Shown here piece after piece: positions 38,454-47,461 of a DNA stretch of 64,000 nt. Location: the NCBI GenBank assembly GCA_905234285.1, contig CAJOHK010000004.1, forward strand, positions 1-64,000. The letters are read 5' to 3'. The position numbers were made by a program, and so were the translations under genes. Position 1 is the first letter of the stretch. Each line of letters opens with the position of its first letter. Below the pieces are notes generated by a model. That model was not told the DNA's origin, did no database searches, and saw only the letters and a program-made list of their open reading frames with translations. This DNA is from an uncultured Bacteroidales bacterium (GTDB lineage: Bacteria > Bacteroidota > Bacteroidia > Bacteroidales > UBA932).

Positions 38454-41400
38454 TTAGAAAGTGAAGCTGACACCTAAAGAGAAGGTACGGGAAGCCGGGT
38501 AGGAATAGATATCTACACCGCGGCGGGAAGAGTCGGAGCCGAACGCGTTCACGTCGGGATCATAGCCCGAGTAATTGGAGATGGTGAACAGGTTGGTGGC
38601 CGTAAAGGAAAGGAGAATCTGCTCCACGCCCTTGAACGGATTGTAAAACTTGTAGGACAGGGACAGGTTCTTGAGCTTGAGATAGCTGCCGTCTTCGATG
38701 TAACGGTCGCTCAGGAGGAAGGTACGGTTATAACCGGCCGTAGCCTTGGGCCACTTGGCGCCTTCCTTGTTGGTAGGCGTCCAACGGGTGTTGTAGGCAT
38801 CCTGGGTAATGTTACCCACATTGCCCATCTTGATGTCCCACAGGGTGCCGTTGAAGATATCGTTGCCCTGGGAGCCCTGGAGGAGGAAGCTCAGGGTGAG
38901 GTTTTTCCATGTAAAGGTATTGGTGATACCGTAGGTGAAGTCGGGGTTGGTATCGCCGATGACGGTGCGGTCGTCGGCGGTGATGACACCGTCGCCATTG
39001 AGGTCGCGGTACTTGATTTCACCAATCATGGACTGGACCTTGGAATCGGTTGCATTGCGGTACTGGGGATCGGCCCTCACCTCGGCCTCGTTGTCATAGA
39101 AGCCATCCTCTACATAACCGTACATGGCGCCGATGGGCAGGCCGTTGCGCTGGATGAACACATCGTCGGCGGCATACCACAGGCGGTTGGCAAACTGGTC
39201 GCCGGTGAGGCCGCCGATTTCGTTGCGGTTGAAGGCCATGTTGGCGTCAATCGCCCAGTTGAAGTTGCGGTTGGAGATGGGAATGAAACGGCCGGTGAGT
39301 TCCACACCGGTATTGGTTACATTACCGCTGTTCACCAGCATGTTGGAGAAACCGGTCGAGGAAGGAATCTGGATTTCCTGCAACAGGTCGCGGGTAATCT
39401 TTTTGTAATAATCTACCGTAAAGGTAATGCGGTCGTGGATGAAGCCCATATCCACACCCACGTTAAACTGGCGCGTGGTTTCCCAGCGGATATCCGGGGA
39501 AACGGGGCCACGCCAGCTCACGAGGGCCGAGCCGGAAGACATGGAGCCTCCGAAGGGATAATTGGCCGTAGAGAGCATGGAAATGGAACGGTAGGAGCCG
39601 ATACCCTGGTTACCCGTCTCACCATAGCTGGCGCGGAACTTCAGGTTGCTGAATACGTTGAGGTTCTTGATGAACTTTTCCTCGGAGGCCTTCCAGGCAA
39701 TGGCGCCGGAAAGGAAGGTAGCCCACTTGTTGCCTGTGGCAAACTTGGAGGAACCGTCGGTACGGACACTGAACGTGAACAGGTAACGGTCCAGGAGCGT
39801 ATAGTTCACACGTCCCAGGAAAGAGGCCAGGGTAGACTTGCCGGTATCGCTGGTAATGACGGGACGGTCCAGTGCGCGGGACATGTCGTTGTCCTGGGTA
39901 AGGTCGTCCGGGAAGTTGGTGGCGGTGGTGGCGCTGTTTCTCCAGGAGCCGCGCTCGGCCGTGAAACCGGCCACGGCATTCACCGCATGAATCTTGGCAA
40001 AAGTCTTGTCAAAGGTAAGCAGCGACTCGCTGGTGAGGCTCTCCCACACATTGTTGGACTTGGAGGCGAAGCCGTTGATGGGCGTAAAGCCTTCCTGCGT
40101 GTGGCGGTCATAGTAGGCACCGCGTTCCTGCCCGCTGTATCCCAGACCCAGGTTCTGGCGGAACTTGAGGAAGGGGAAGATCTTGATCTCCAGGAAGGAG
40201 CTGCTGTAGAAGTTGATGCCGTGCAGCTGGTCCTTGGCATTGTTCACATAGGCAGCGGGGTTGGCGGCCAGCCAGTTCACGCTGTCGGCGGTGGTGGTAT
40301 CCATGTCCACGCTGTAAACCGGCGGGAAGATGATGGCCGAGCGGATGATACCGGTATTATAGGAAAGGGTGTTGGCAAAATTGGTCACCGAGTTGGTGAA
40401 ACCGATGCTGGTACCAATCTCCATCCAGCTGGTGATGTGGCGGCCGATATTGGCCCTGAGGGAATAGCGCTCGTAACCGGAATTCTTGATGATACCGTTC
40501 TGGCGGGCATAGTTGCCGGAGAAGGAGTAATAACCTTTCTCGTTACCGCCGCTCACGCTCAAGTTCACGTCGGTGTTGAAGGCGGTCTGGAAAATCTCGT
40601 CCTGCCAGTTGGAGGCGCCCACCTCGTAATAATTGCCGTATTCGTCGTACTTGTAGCCGGGGTTCTTGAAATCGGCGGGGGCGGGAGAATACTTGCCGGT
40701 GGAATAGTTGGGATGACCGTCGGCGTAATTCTGGTAGCTCCAGGTTCCGTTATAGGGATAGGTCTGGAAAGTACGTCCCTCGTACTTGTAGGAGTTGTCG
40801 TACTGCTCGTTCACGTACAGGGCATACGTATAGGCGTCCAGTACGGGAATCTGCTTGACGATGCTGGACACGCCGGCGCTCATGTTCAGTTCCACCTTGG
40901 GTTTCTCGGTGCGGCCGCGCTTGGTGGTGATAATCACTACGCCGTTGGCACCGCGGGAACCGTAAATGGCGGTAGCCGATGCATCCTTGAGCACTTCCAT
41001 GCTCTCGATGTCGTGCGGGTTCAGGAAGCCCAGGGGGTTGGAAGACTGTTCCGAGGTAAGGGCACCGTTAGACGGCGTACTGGCTACCTCCAGAGGAATT
41101 CCGTCCACGACGTACAGGGGCTGGGAGCTGGTGGTGAAGGAGTTGGCGCCACGCACCACAATGCTCATGCCGCCGCCCGGGGCACCGTCGCTCTGCTGTA
41201 CCACCACACCGGCAATTTTACCTTGCATGCCGTGCGCGATATCAATGGAGCCGCCTTTCATGAGGTCTTCGGCCTTGATCTGGCTCACGGCGCCGGAAAG
41301 ATCGCTCTTCTTGACGGTACCGTAGCCGATGACCACAACCTCGTCCAGGAATTCGGCGTCTTCGCTCAGGAAGACGTCAACGACTGCGCGGCTGCCCACC

Positions 41401-41642
41401 AGTATTTCCTGGGGAGCATAGCCGATAGAAGAGAACACCAGCACCGCACCGGGTTTGACGGTGAGGGTGTAGTGTCCGTCCATGTCTGTGATGGCACCGT
41501 TGCTGGTACCCTTCTCCACTACTGATACACCCACCACGGGGCCGACGTTGTCGGTCACCGTGCCGGTAATGGTCTTGTTCTGCGCGAACAAGCCCGTAAC
41601 GGCCATGAGTGCCAGCAGCAAGCTCAGAAATGTTTGTTTCAT
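38454..41642 (-). CDS. SusC/RagA-family TonB-linked outer membrane importer
   Basis: A 1062-residue protein with a signal peptide (TGLFAQN) and a carboxypeptidase-regulatory-like domain (~22-100, GTVTDNVGPVVGVSV, GHYTLTV). It has a TonB-box region (EVVVIGYGTVKKSDLSGAV), a plug with the SusC motif RGANSFTTSSQPLYVVDGIP and a barrel ending in LGVSFTF. It should import mannan-derived oligosaccharides across the outer membrane together with SusD. No SusR or hybrid two-component regulator is present; control probably comes from the AraC-type gene at 46475. Confidence 0.95.
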   Translation of the reverse strand: MKQTFLSLLLALMAVTGLFAQNKTITGTVTDNVGPVVGVSVVEKGTSNGAITDMDGHYTLTVKPGAVLVFSSIGYAPQEILVGSRAVVDVFLSEDAEFLDEVVVIGYGTVKKSDLSGAVSQIKAEDLMKGGSIDIAHGMQGKIAGVVVQQSDGAPGGGMSIVVRGANSFTTSSQPLYVVDGIPLEVASTPSNGALTSEQSSNPLGFLNPHDIESMEVLKDASATAIYGSRGANGVVIITTKRGRTEKPKVELNMSAGVSSIVKQIPVLDAYTYALYVNEQYDNSYKYEGRTFQTYPYNGTWSYQNYADGHPNYSTGKYSPAPADFKNPGYKYDEYGNYYEVGASNWQDEIFQTAFNTDVNLSVSGGNEKGYYSFSGNYARQNGIIKNSGYERYSLRANIGRHITSWMEIGTSIGFTNSVTNFANTLSYNTGIIRSAIIFPPVYSVDMDTTTADSVNWLAANPAAYVNNAKDQLHGINFYSSSFLEIKIFPFLKFRQNLGLGYSGQERGAYYDRHTQEGFTPINGFASKSNNVWESLTSESLLTFDKTFAKIHAVNAVAGFTAERGSWRNSATTATNFPDDLTQDNDMSRALDRPVITSDTGKSTLASFLGRVNYTLLDRYLFTFSVRTDGSSKFATGNKWATFLSGAIAWKASEEKFIKNLNVFSNLKFRASYGETGNQGIGSYRSISMLSTANYPFGGSMSSGSALVSWRGPVSPDIRWETTRQFNVGVDMGFIHDRITFTVDYYKKITRDLLQEIQIPSSTGFSNMLVNSGNVTNTGVELTGRFIPISNRNFNWAIDANMAFNRNEIGGLTGDQFANRLWYAADDVFIQRNGLPIGAMYGYVEDGFYDNEAEVRADPQYRNATDSKVQSMIGEIKYRDLNGDGVITADDRTVIGDTNPDFTYGITNTFTWKNLTLSFLLQGSQGNDIFNGTLWDIKMGNVGNITQDAYNTRWTPTNKEGAKWPKATAGYNRTFLLSDRYIEDGSYLKLKNLSLSYKFYNPFKGVEQILLSFTATNLFTISNYSGYDPDVNAFGSDSSRRGVDIYSYPASRTFSLGVSFTF

Positions 41643-41681
41643 GCTACTTGGTATTGGTTAATAATTCAGTTGGTTGTCTGT

Positions 41682-43592
41682 CTACCTCAAAATGGTTACT
41701 TTGGTAAGAGTATAATTCAAGCCCTTGATGACCAATCCTTTATTAGGAGACTGCAGGGCCGTAAGGTTATCGCTGGTCATGTAAACGTCCACAAAATCCT
41801 GCCCCACCGGAACATTGATGGCCACTCCATCCGGCAAGGCTGCCCAGGCATTCTCGGAGTCAATATATTGTAGATTCAACTGGGCACTTTCCGACGGCGT
41901 CACATGGAAGCGCAAAGTAGTACCGGCTGATATGGAAGACCAGTTAAAATGCGTATTGAGAAGGTCGGTGTTGTTGACTTCCCAAGTATTATTGAAAACG
42001 GTATTACCGGTCCAGATGGTGGTCTCGGATTCGGAGGTGGTAGTTACCAGATCCACCTGTGTAATGGTGAGATAAACTCCTCGCACTATCAATCCTTTGT
42101 TCCCTTCACTGCGGAGAACGGCAAGATCAGCTTCATTTAGGGGGATATCAACATAGGATTTCCCTTTTGCGTCAATGGATTGCCCGCCTTCCAATGCCGG
42201 CCATCCGTCTTTTGCTGACTTCAAATCTACCTGATTCCAACCAGGTTCGGCTAGGTGGTCTTTCACATAGACGCGCAATGCCGTTCCGGGTTTCACACTT
42301 ATCCACGGGAACGCGCCATAACACATCTTGTAAGGTGTATCCGTCTCTATGGCATCACAATTACCACACACCTTTTCGCCGGTCCACAAAGTCCGGGTTT
42401 TCTCTACCGTACCGGTAGAATGATCCTTATATACGCCAACACTCGTAATAGTGACGGCATAACCTCCAATCGTCAGGCCATTATGTTCTTTAATATTAGT
42501 AAGGATTTCCGATGTCAGCGTAAAGGACCGGCTCTGACTCCCAGCACTGCGAGAGTCTGCATAAAAGCTGAATTTAAGTTCATTGGCAGCATTATAATCG
42601 CCGTTATTCGTCAAAATCTGCCATGCCGTTGCCGTATTAACATTACTGCCGGCATCAACATAGGTCTCGTCCATGGTAAAACCAATTACCAAAGAAGAGC
42701 CAGCCTCAACTGTAGACCAGTCAAAGCTGCTTGCTAAAGTCTTTTGCTCCCATGTTGCCAGCCAATTATTGGTTGTAAAAGACCCTTCCCAAATGGTTCT
42801 TGACAATTCACCTGCAAACGCCGGCTGAATGAGGAACTGGGCGCGGGAAAGGGTAATGGAGGAGGTACGGGTTTTGGAAATCAGGGTCTCGTCCCCGTTT
42901 TTGAGCGCCACGCTGAAGCCGCTGCCGTAGGTCCCCGTCGGAACGGGCACATAAAACGATCCCGAAGTCATGGAGCCGGGCGTAAAGGTAATGGTGATGC
43001 TACTGTTTGAACCATCGGCCGTTACAATTGCAGGTGTGGCAGCTGAGCTGTCAAAGGTAAAATCCCCGGTAATGTTCTTGCCTGTGGCGGTGAACACAAA
43101 GCGGTCGGCCGCAGCAGGAATGCCGTACACATCGAACTTGATGATGGCGCCCAGGTGCTGGAACGAGAGCGGGTCGGTCTGGCTGGAAATGCCGGCCACC
43201 ATGGGCATTTCTACGCCCCGCAGAGAGTAGGTATATCCGTCCGGAAGCGTAATAGTCACATTATTACCAGAGACGCCCTTTCCGACGGCCGGATACACGG
43301 CCAGTGAAGGATCGGCGGCCACAGAACCGCTGAACGCAGCCGAAGCTTCGCCGGCCCCGCTCTGAAGGCTGAATTCATTGAACGATGTACCGTCCCATAC
43401 ATGTATCTTATCGGTCGACGCCCAGAGGAAACTGGCCACCTTGGTACCAGTTGCCTTGGTTTCAGGAGCGAGACTGGCATGGAGGACCGTTTGTCCTTCT
43501 TCTGTATCGGCCGGAATAACTTCGGGGACCTTTGCGCAAGCCAAGGCCGCCATGGCAGCCAACAGGCAGAAATAATTGAGATTCTTTTTCAT
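41682..43592 (-). CDS. Surface lipoprotein: fimbrillin-like N-terminus plus three repeat domains
   Basis: A 636-residue lipoprotein (LACA, Cys19; Met at 43592). Residues ~30-260 are fimbrillin-like (VASFLWASTDKIHVWDG, LAVYPAVGKG, ITGDFTFDSS). Three beta-repeats follow at ~265-390, ~400-517 and ~524-636. Each begins with (T/R)(I/L)W-x-G and ends with a G-x4-(I/L)T-x-V strand. It is the paralogue of the 30430-31914 protein with one more repeat. It lies between the GH5/DUF4434 enzyme and susC, so it probably acts as a surface glycan-binding protein. Confidence 0.75.
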   Translation of the reverse strand: MKKNLNYFCLLAAMAALACAKVPEVIPADTEEGQTVLHASLAPETKATGTKVASFLWASTDKIHVWDGTSFNEFSLQSGAGEASAAFSGSVAADPSLAVYPAVGKGVSGNNVTITLPDGYTYSLRGVEMPMVAGISSQTDPLSFQHLGAIIKFDVYGIPAAADRFVFTATGKNITGDFTFDSSAATPAIVTADGSNSSITITFTPGSMTSGSFYVPVPTGTYGSGFSVALKNGDETLISKTRTSSITLSRAQFLIQPAFAGELSRTIWEGSFTTNNWLATWEQKTLASSFDWSTVEAGSSLVIGFTMDETYVDAGSNVNTATAWQILTNNGDYNAANELKFSFYADSRSAGSQSRSFTLTSEILTNIKEHNGLTIGGYAVTITSVGVYKDHSTGTVEKTRTLWTGEKVCGNCDAIETDTPYKMCYGAFPWISVKPGTALRVYVKDHLAEPGWNQVDLKSAKDGWPALEGGQSIDAKGKSYVDIPLNEADLAVLRSEGNKGLIVRGVYLTITQVDLVTTTSESETTIWTGNTVFNNTWEVNNTDLLNTHFNWSSISAGTTLRFHVTPSESAQLNLQYIDSENAWAALPDGVAINVPVGQDFVDVYMTSDNLTALQSPNKGLVIKGLNYTLTKVTILR

Positions 43593-43593
43593 A

Positions 43594-43728
43594 TCACCAT
43601 CCTCCCATTCCGCCTTGACCTTCTTCCAGGCCGCCAGACTTCTGGCTGGCCGAATCCAGGAGCTTGCCCATGGGGACAATCTCCATCGCCTGTGAATCGG
43701 GCGACTGATAGACAAGTTTTTCGTTCAT
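43594..43728 (-). CDS. 44-aa peptide of the duplicated cassette (copy B)
   Basis: Starts MNEKLVYQSPDSQAMEIVPM, then GKLLDSASQKSGG and a Gly-rich tail ending GMGGW. It begins 3 bp after the GH5/DUF4434 stop and its TGA is 1 bp from the lipoprotein start, so translation of the lipoprotein is probably coupled to it. It shares sequence and position with the peptide at 31918-32070. There is no signal peptide, and the function is unknown. Confidence 0.6.
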   Translation of the reverse strand: MNEKLVYQSPDSQAMEIVPMGKLLDSASQKSGGLEEGQGGMGGW

Positions 43729-43731
43729 ATA

Positions 43732-46368
43732 CTACAACTTTACATAGATTTCATCTGCGTACAGCGCGCCTTTTCCGTTGAGTTCGACGATTAGGCGGCC
43801 AGCCGGTTTGCCCTTGAGGGGCACAGTAATCACATCGGTCCAGGCATCGTGGCGGTTATCCGGCCACGAGGTGAAGCGGACTTCACCCAGTTTTTTCCCT
43901 TCTGGGGTCTTGACCATAATGCTCTCCGGAGGCAGGATGCCATCCTTGGCGCTGTCCAGGCAGCGGAGGACAAGTTCTTTAGGCCTTTGTGATCCTTTGA
44001 AGGACAGCTCGACCCTGCCCTTTCCCGTTCCCAGCCACACCCAGCGGCCGTCGGAGGGGTCGCTATCGGCCAGAAGGCCGTCGGTGAGACCCTTTTCGGA
44101 AGACTCGGGCTGGATATCATTCCGGAGGCGTCCCTGTAGAGTCTGTTGTACCTGGTGCCACGCAGGGTCGCCGCCCTTCCAGTCCATATAGTCCTGCAGG
44201 GCTTCTTCGGACAAGCCTGGCTGCCCCAGCGGGAAAGCCGATCCCTTCTTTTCCAGAATGCCCTGGAACATAAAGGAGACAATACGTTCGGCGCCGCCCT
44301 CGCTGGCAGCGATCTGCTGGGCGAGAAGCCGCTCGTAAGCGGCAGGAATCAGGGCCGAGGAGCGGTCATTGGTATTGCCTTCCCAGGTAAAAGTCTCGCA
44401 ATTGGCCCACATCTCAATGCCGCTGCCGCGATGTACCTCGCGCAGCTTTTTCCAGTTTTCCTTGAGCCGGCGCATGGGATAGGGCTCCCGCACGCAGCCC
44501 ACCTCGTCCTGGTAGGCGATGATGTCCACTTTGAGGGCGCGGATATTCCGGGCAAAGTCGGGCCGGTCAAAATCGGCGTACACCATTCCGTAAGGGGAGA
44601 TGAGGGTTTTCTTGCCGGGGGTGAGCGCCTGCGCTTTGGCAACCAGCCGGTTCACCGCCTCCACGGCCGACGCAGGGAAGACGGGCGTAATGCAGTCTTC
44701 TACCGGCAGATACCAGCCATAGAAGGCCGGCTTTTCCTTATACAGAAGGGTGAGCTCCTCCATGATGGCCTGCTGACGGGCCTGAACCTCGGGGCGGCGG
44801 ATATCGTCGTCCTGGTCATACGCCCAGCCGGTGCTTAGGAACACTTTCATCCCATGCTCCCCCGCCCGGTCCAGAATGGCCTCAACCAGGCTTTCCCCGT
44901 CGTTGGCACAGGGCATGAGGGCCGAAGGATAGAAGGAACGGCCTTCGTTGGCCACTTCCATGAGTACAAGGTATTCCAGCCCCATCGCATGCCACTCGTC
45001 CACCTTGGCACGCCAGAGGGCGGCGCTGCCCATGGGGGCATCGGCGGGATTGGTGTATTGGTTGCGGACGTCTTTCCAGGCCAGGTTAACCCAGGTTCCG
45101 GTAATGGGCAGCACCGGGGCAGCCTTGAAGAAATCCACCGTACTGTCGGTCACATAAACACCATTGAGGCCCTGGGCCTCCTGGGCCGGGTCTCCGGTAT
45201 ATTCGTCGCCGTGCTCCCACTGGGTATGTGCGGGCTTGGCATAGCCGCTCCAGCCCCAGAAATTGGCGCCCTGCAGCCGGGTGCCCACCTGGGAGAACAC
45301 AAAGGCATAGTAGGTATCGCGCGCGCTCGTGGGGGCGTCCATGGCGGGCGAGAAGCCATCGCGCGGGAAGCCGAATTCCTCGGCAACCAGCGGCATGCCC
45401 AGCTTTTGGGCCAGCTCGGCGTGGCGGGCAATGTAGTCTTCCGTCTTCTCGATGGCGGCGGGAAGGTCTTCGCGGAGCGATTCGGCCTTGGCCCAGCCCC
45501 AGTTGTAGGGCCAGATATGGATGGTCATGTAGTCGATGCCGGGGATGGTGTTCACCCTTTCGGTGAGTTCCCAGTCCATCTCGCAGCCCCACACGCCCTC
45601 ATTTCCGGTCGAGAGCAGGTGGTTGGGATCGATTTCCTTCACAATGCGGGCGGCCTCGGTCATCCAGCCTATGAAGCCGTCGCGCGCGGCAGGGTCGTCG
45701 GAGAAGCAGCGCGGCTCGTTGCCCAGCTGCCAGGCAAAAATGGCCGGATCCTCCTTATAAGGCTTTCCGGTAAGGCTGTTGGTGCGGCCCACGATGTTGC
45801 GGAGGTGATTGAAATAGAGTTCCTGGGCCTCCTTGCAGGTTTGGAACTTAGCCATTTGCTGCATAAAAGGCCAATAGCCCACTTCCAGGGGAAGGAGGGC
45901 CTTTTCTCCGGTGGCCCATTCCAGGTACTGGCCGTAGCCGCCGCTCCATTCCCAGGAGTTGTTCACATACAGGACGGCCTGCATATCCCGCTTGCCCAAT
46001 TCCACCAGGAAGCGGTCCAATCCAGTTAAAATTGTATCATTATAGACACCGGGCGCTACTTGAAGGGTAGGTTCTACGCGAGAGAACACCCCATTGGCAC
46101 CATCGGCGCCAACAAGAACGCGCAAGTTGTTAATACCCAATGATTTAAGCGTATCTAACTCACGGGAAAGGCGTCCAAAATCGCCGCCCTGGCCATCCGA
46201 AGCCAGAATGGGACCATACCAGAAATTGGTGCCGATGTAGGAAAAAGGACGGCCGTCTTTTACAAACGCACCGTTTCGCACTGTTACGAATGAAGTCGCT
46301 TTGTTACAAGCAATTAGGCATAAGGCAAGCGCCAGGCCTATCCCGATTTTCCGTGTTATTGATACCAT
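43732..46368 (-). CDS. GH5_7-like beta-mannanase fused to a DUF4434 barrel
   Basis: An 878-residue lipoprotein (LIAC, Cys21). Residues ~25-430 are a GH5 mannanase of the GH5_7 type (YIGTNFWYGPILAS, acid/base Glu218 in WQLGNEPR, nucleophile probably Glu331 in VAEEFGFPRDG). Residues ~435-720 form a second TIM barrel of the DUF4434 type (TWVNLAWKDVRNQ, YLVLMEVANEG, FYGWYLPVEDC with a candidate catalytic Glu, IIAYQDEVGC). A C-terminal beta-sandwich (~740-878) may bind sugar. Two catalytic-looking barrels in one chain are unusual. It is the first gene of the main operon. Confidence 0.87.
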   Translation of the reverse strand: MVSITRKIGIGLALALCLIACNKATSFVTVRNGAFVKDGRPFSYIGTNFWYGPILASDGQGGDFGRLSRELDTLKSLGINNLRVLVGADGANGVFSRVEPTLQVAPGVYNDTILTGLDRFLVELGKRDMQAVLYVNNSWEWSGGYGQYLEWATGEKALLPLEVGYWPFMQQMAKFQTCKEAQELYFNHLRNIVGRTNSLTGKPYKEDPAIFAWQLGNEPRCFSDDPAARDGFIGWMTEAARIVKEIDPNHLLSTGNEGVWGCEMDWELTERVNTIPGIDYMTIHIWPYNWGWAKAESLREDLPAAIEKTEDYIARHAELAQKLGMPLVAEEFGFPRDGFSPAMDAPTSARDTYYAFVFSQVGTRLQGANFWGWSGYAKPAHTQWEHGDEYTGDPAQEAQGLNGVYVTDSTVDFFKAAPVLPITGTWVNLAWKDVRNQYTNPADAPMGSAALWRAKVDEWHAMGLEYLVLMEVANEGRSFYPSALMPCANDGESLVEAILDRAGEHGMKVFLSTGWAYDQDDDIRRPEVQARQQAIMEELTLLYKEKPAFYGWYLPVEDCITPVFPASAVEAVNRLVAKAQALTPGKKTLISPYGMVYADFDRPDFARNIRALKVDIIAYQDEVGCVREPYPMRRLKENWKKLREVHRGSGIEMWANCETFTWEGNTNDRSSALIPAAYERLLAQQIAASEGGAERIVSFMFQGILEKKGSAFPLGQPGLSEEALQDYMDWKGGDPAWHQVQQTLQGRLRNDIQPESSEKGLTDGLLADSDPSDGRWVWLGTGKGRVELSFKGSQRPKELVLRCLDSAKDGILPPESIMVKTPEGKKLGEVRFTSWPDNRHDAWTDVITVPLKGKPAGRLIVELNGKGALYADEIYVKL

Positions 46369-46406
46369 GTTGGTCAGTAAAGTCGCCTCATCTTATGGGA
46401 CCTATG

Positions 46407-46414
46407 CAAAAATA
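46407..46414 (-). promoter_or_regulatory. -7 element at the head of the mannan operon (TATTTTTG)
   Basis: TATTTTTG on the minus strand, 38 nt before the GH5/DUF4434 start, just after the AraC-type gene. The -33 match is poor, which fits a promoter needing an activator. This may drive most of the minus-strand genes down to 17299. Confidence 0.45.
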
Positions 46415-46436
46415 CAACCTATCCGGCATCCACGCC

Positions 46437-46457
46437 ACACCAATTTTAACTAACACC
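46437..46457. promoter_or_regulatory. Candidate activator site (GGTGT direct repeats)
   Basis: The minus strand carries GGTGT twice, 16 bp apart start to start (ACACC on the plus strand at 46437-46441 and 46453-46457), just upstream of the operon promoter. Position and direct orientation would suit an AraC-type activator, but the motif is short. Confidence 0.25.
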
Positions 46458-46474
46458 GATACTTTTTTACCAGC

Positions 46475-47353
46475 CTATACGAATACCCGGTTCTTAGTGA
46501 ACAGGGCCCGGAAGTCCCGGGGCGTATACCCACGGCGGGACTTGAAGGTACGGTTAAAGTTGGAAAGATTGTTGAACCCGCAGGCATAACAGATCTCGGC
46601 AATGCCTGTGGTGGTATCTACCAGCATGCGGGCAGCGTTGCCCAGCCGGATATCAATGACGTAGTCTATGAAATTGCGCGTGGTGCGCTGCTTGAAAAAG
46701 CGGCTGAAGGCACTGGGGGCCATTCCCACCAGGGCAGCCATGTCGTCCAGGCGGATTTCCTCGGCGTAATGCTGGGCCACGTACTCCTTGACCTTGCGCA
46801 CCCGGCGGCTCTCGGCGTCGGTCTCGGTTTGGGCAAAGGCCGATGAGGCCAGCGTGCGGGCGCCGGTATCCAGCGACAGTTCGTAGAGGATCTTGAGGAA
46901 GGCCAGGTACTGGTCAAAGCGGCCATCGGCCGATGCAAGGGTGTCCAGCAGGGAATACACCTTCATGATGGCGGGCATGGAGAAATTGAGCCCCATGGAG
47001 GCCTTTTCCATCATTTTGCGGATAGTGGAGAACTGGTTGCGGGCCAGGGTAGCATCGTCCAAAAGATGGGAACTGAACTGAATGGTGATTTCACGCACGT
47101 CGGGGGCGGTGCAGTTGCCCTGCTCCCAGGCGTGGGCCAGGCCGCTGCCGGCCACCAGCGTAAGCTCATAGTCCCCTATTTCCTCAATACTGTCCCCCAC
47201 CACACGACGGACGCCCTTTCCGTTCTCGATGAAATTGAGTTCAAATTCCTCGTGGCTGTGCAGCGGATACATGAATTCGCTCTTATGGCGTTCTACGATG
47301 TAAAAACAGTCCTTGTTTGAAAGCGGAGGTACCTCACGCAGAATCTTGGTCAT
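46475..47353 (-). CDS. AraC-family regulator of the mannan locus
   Basis: A 292-residue protein. An N-terminal cupin sensing domain (YPLHSHEEFELNFIENGKGVRRVVGD) is followed by a C-terminal AraC double helix-turn-helix (IRLDDMAALVGMAPSAFSRFFKQRT and IAEICYACGFNNLSNFNRTFKSRRGYTPRDFR). It lies between the alpha-galactosidase (divergent) and the head of the mannan operon (same strand), the natural place for the pathway regulator. The sensed ligand is probably a small sugar such as mannobiose; that is inference. Confidence 0.92.
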   Translation of the reverse strand: MTKILREVPPLSNKDCFYIVERHKSEFMYPLHSHEEFELNFIENGKGVRRVVGDSIEEIGDYELTLVAGSGLAHAWEQGNCTAPDVREITIQFSSHLLDDATLARNQFSTIRKMMEKASMGLNFSMPAIMKVYSLLDTLASADGRFDQYLAFLKILYELSLDTGARTLASSAFAQTETDAESRRVRKVKEYVAQHYAEEIRLDDMAALVGMAPSAFSRFFKQRTTRNFIDYVIDIRLGNAARMLVDTTTGIAEICYACGFNNLSNFNRTFKSRRGYTPRDFRALFTKNRVFV

Positions 47354-47375
47354 TGGTCTAGTGGTTAATTCTTGA

Positions 47376-47406
47376 CAAAGATAAACAATATTTGATACTT
47401 TTTCAA
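47376..47406 (-). promoter_or_regulatory. AraC-type gene promoter (TTG, 20 bp, TATCTTTG)
   Basis: On the minus strand, TTG (47404-47406) and TATCTTTG (47376-47383) are 20 bp apart, 22 nt before the start at 47353. Confidence 0.65.
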
Positions 47407-47412
47407 CAATCT

Positions 47413-47443
47413 TTTGCCGTCTCAGGAAATATCCTTACCTTTA
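47413..47443 (+). promoter_or_regulatory. Alpha-galactosidase promoter (TTTG, 19 bp, TACCTTTA)
   Basis: TTTG (47413-47416) and TACCTTTA (47436-47443, one mismatch to TAnnTTTG) are 19 bp apart and 18 nt from the ATG at 47462. It is back to back with the AraC-type gene promoter. Confidence 0.6.
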
Positions 47444-47461
47444 GGGAAAACTGATAACTGT

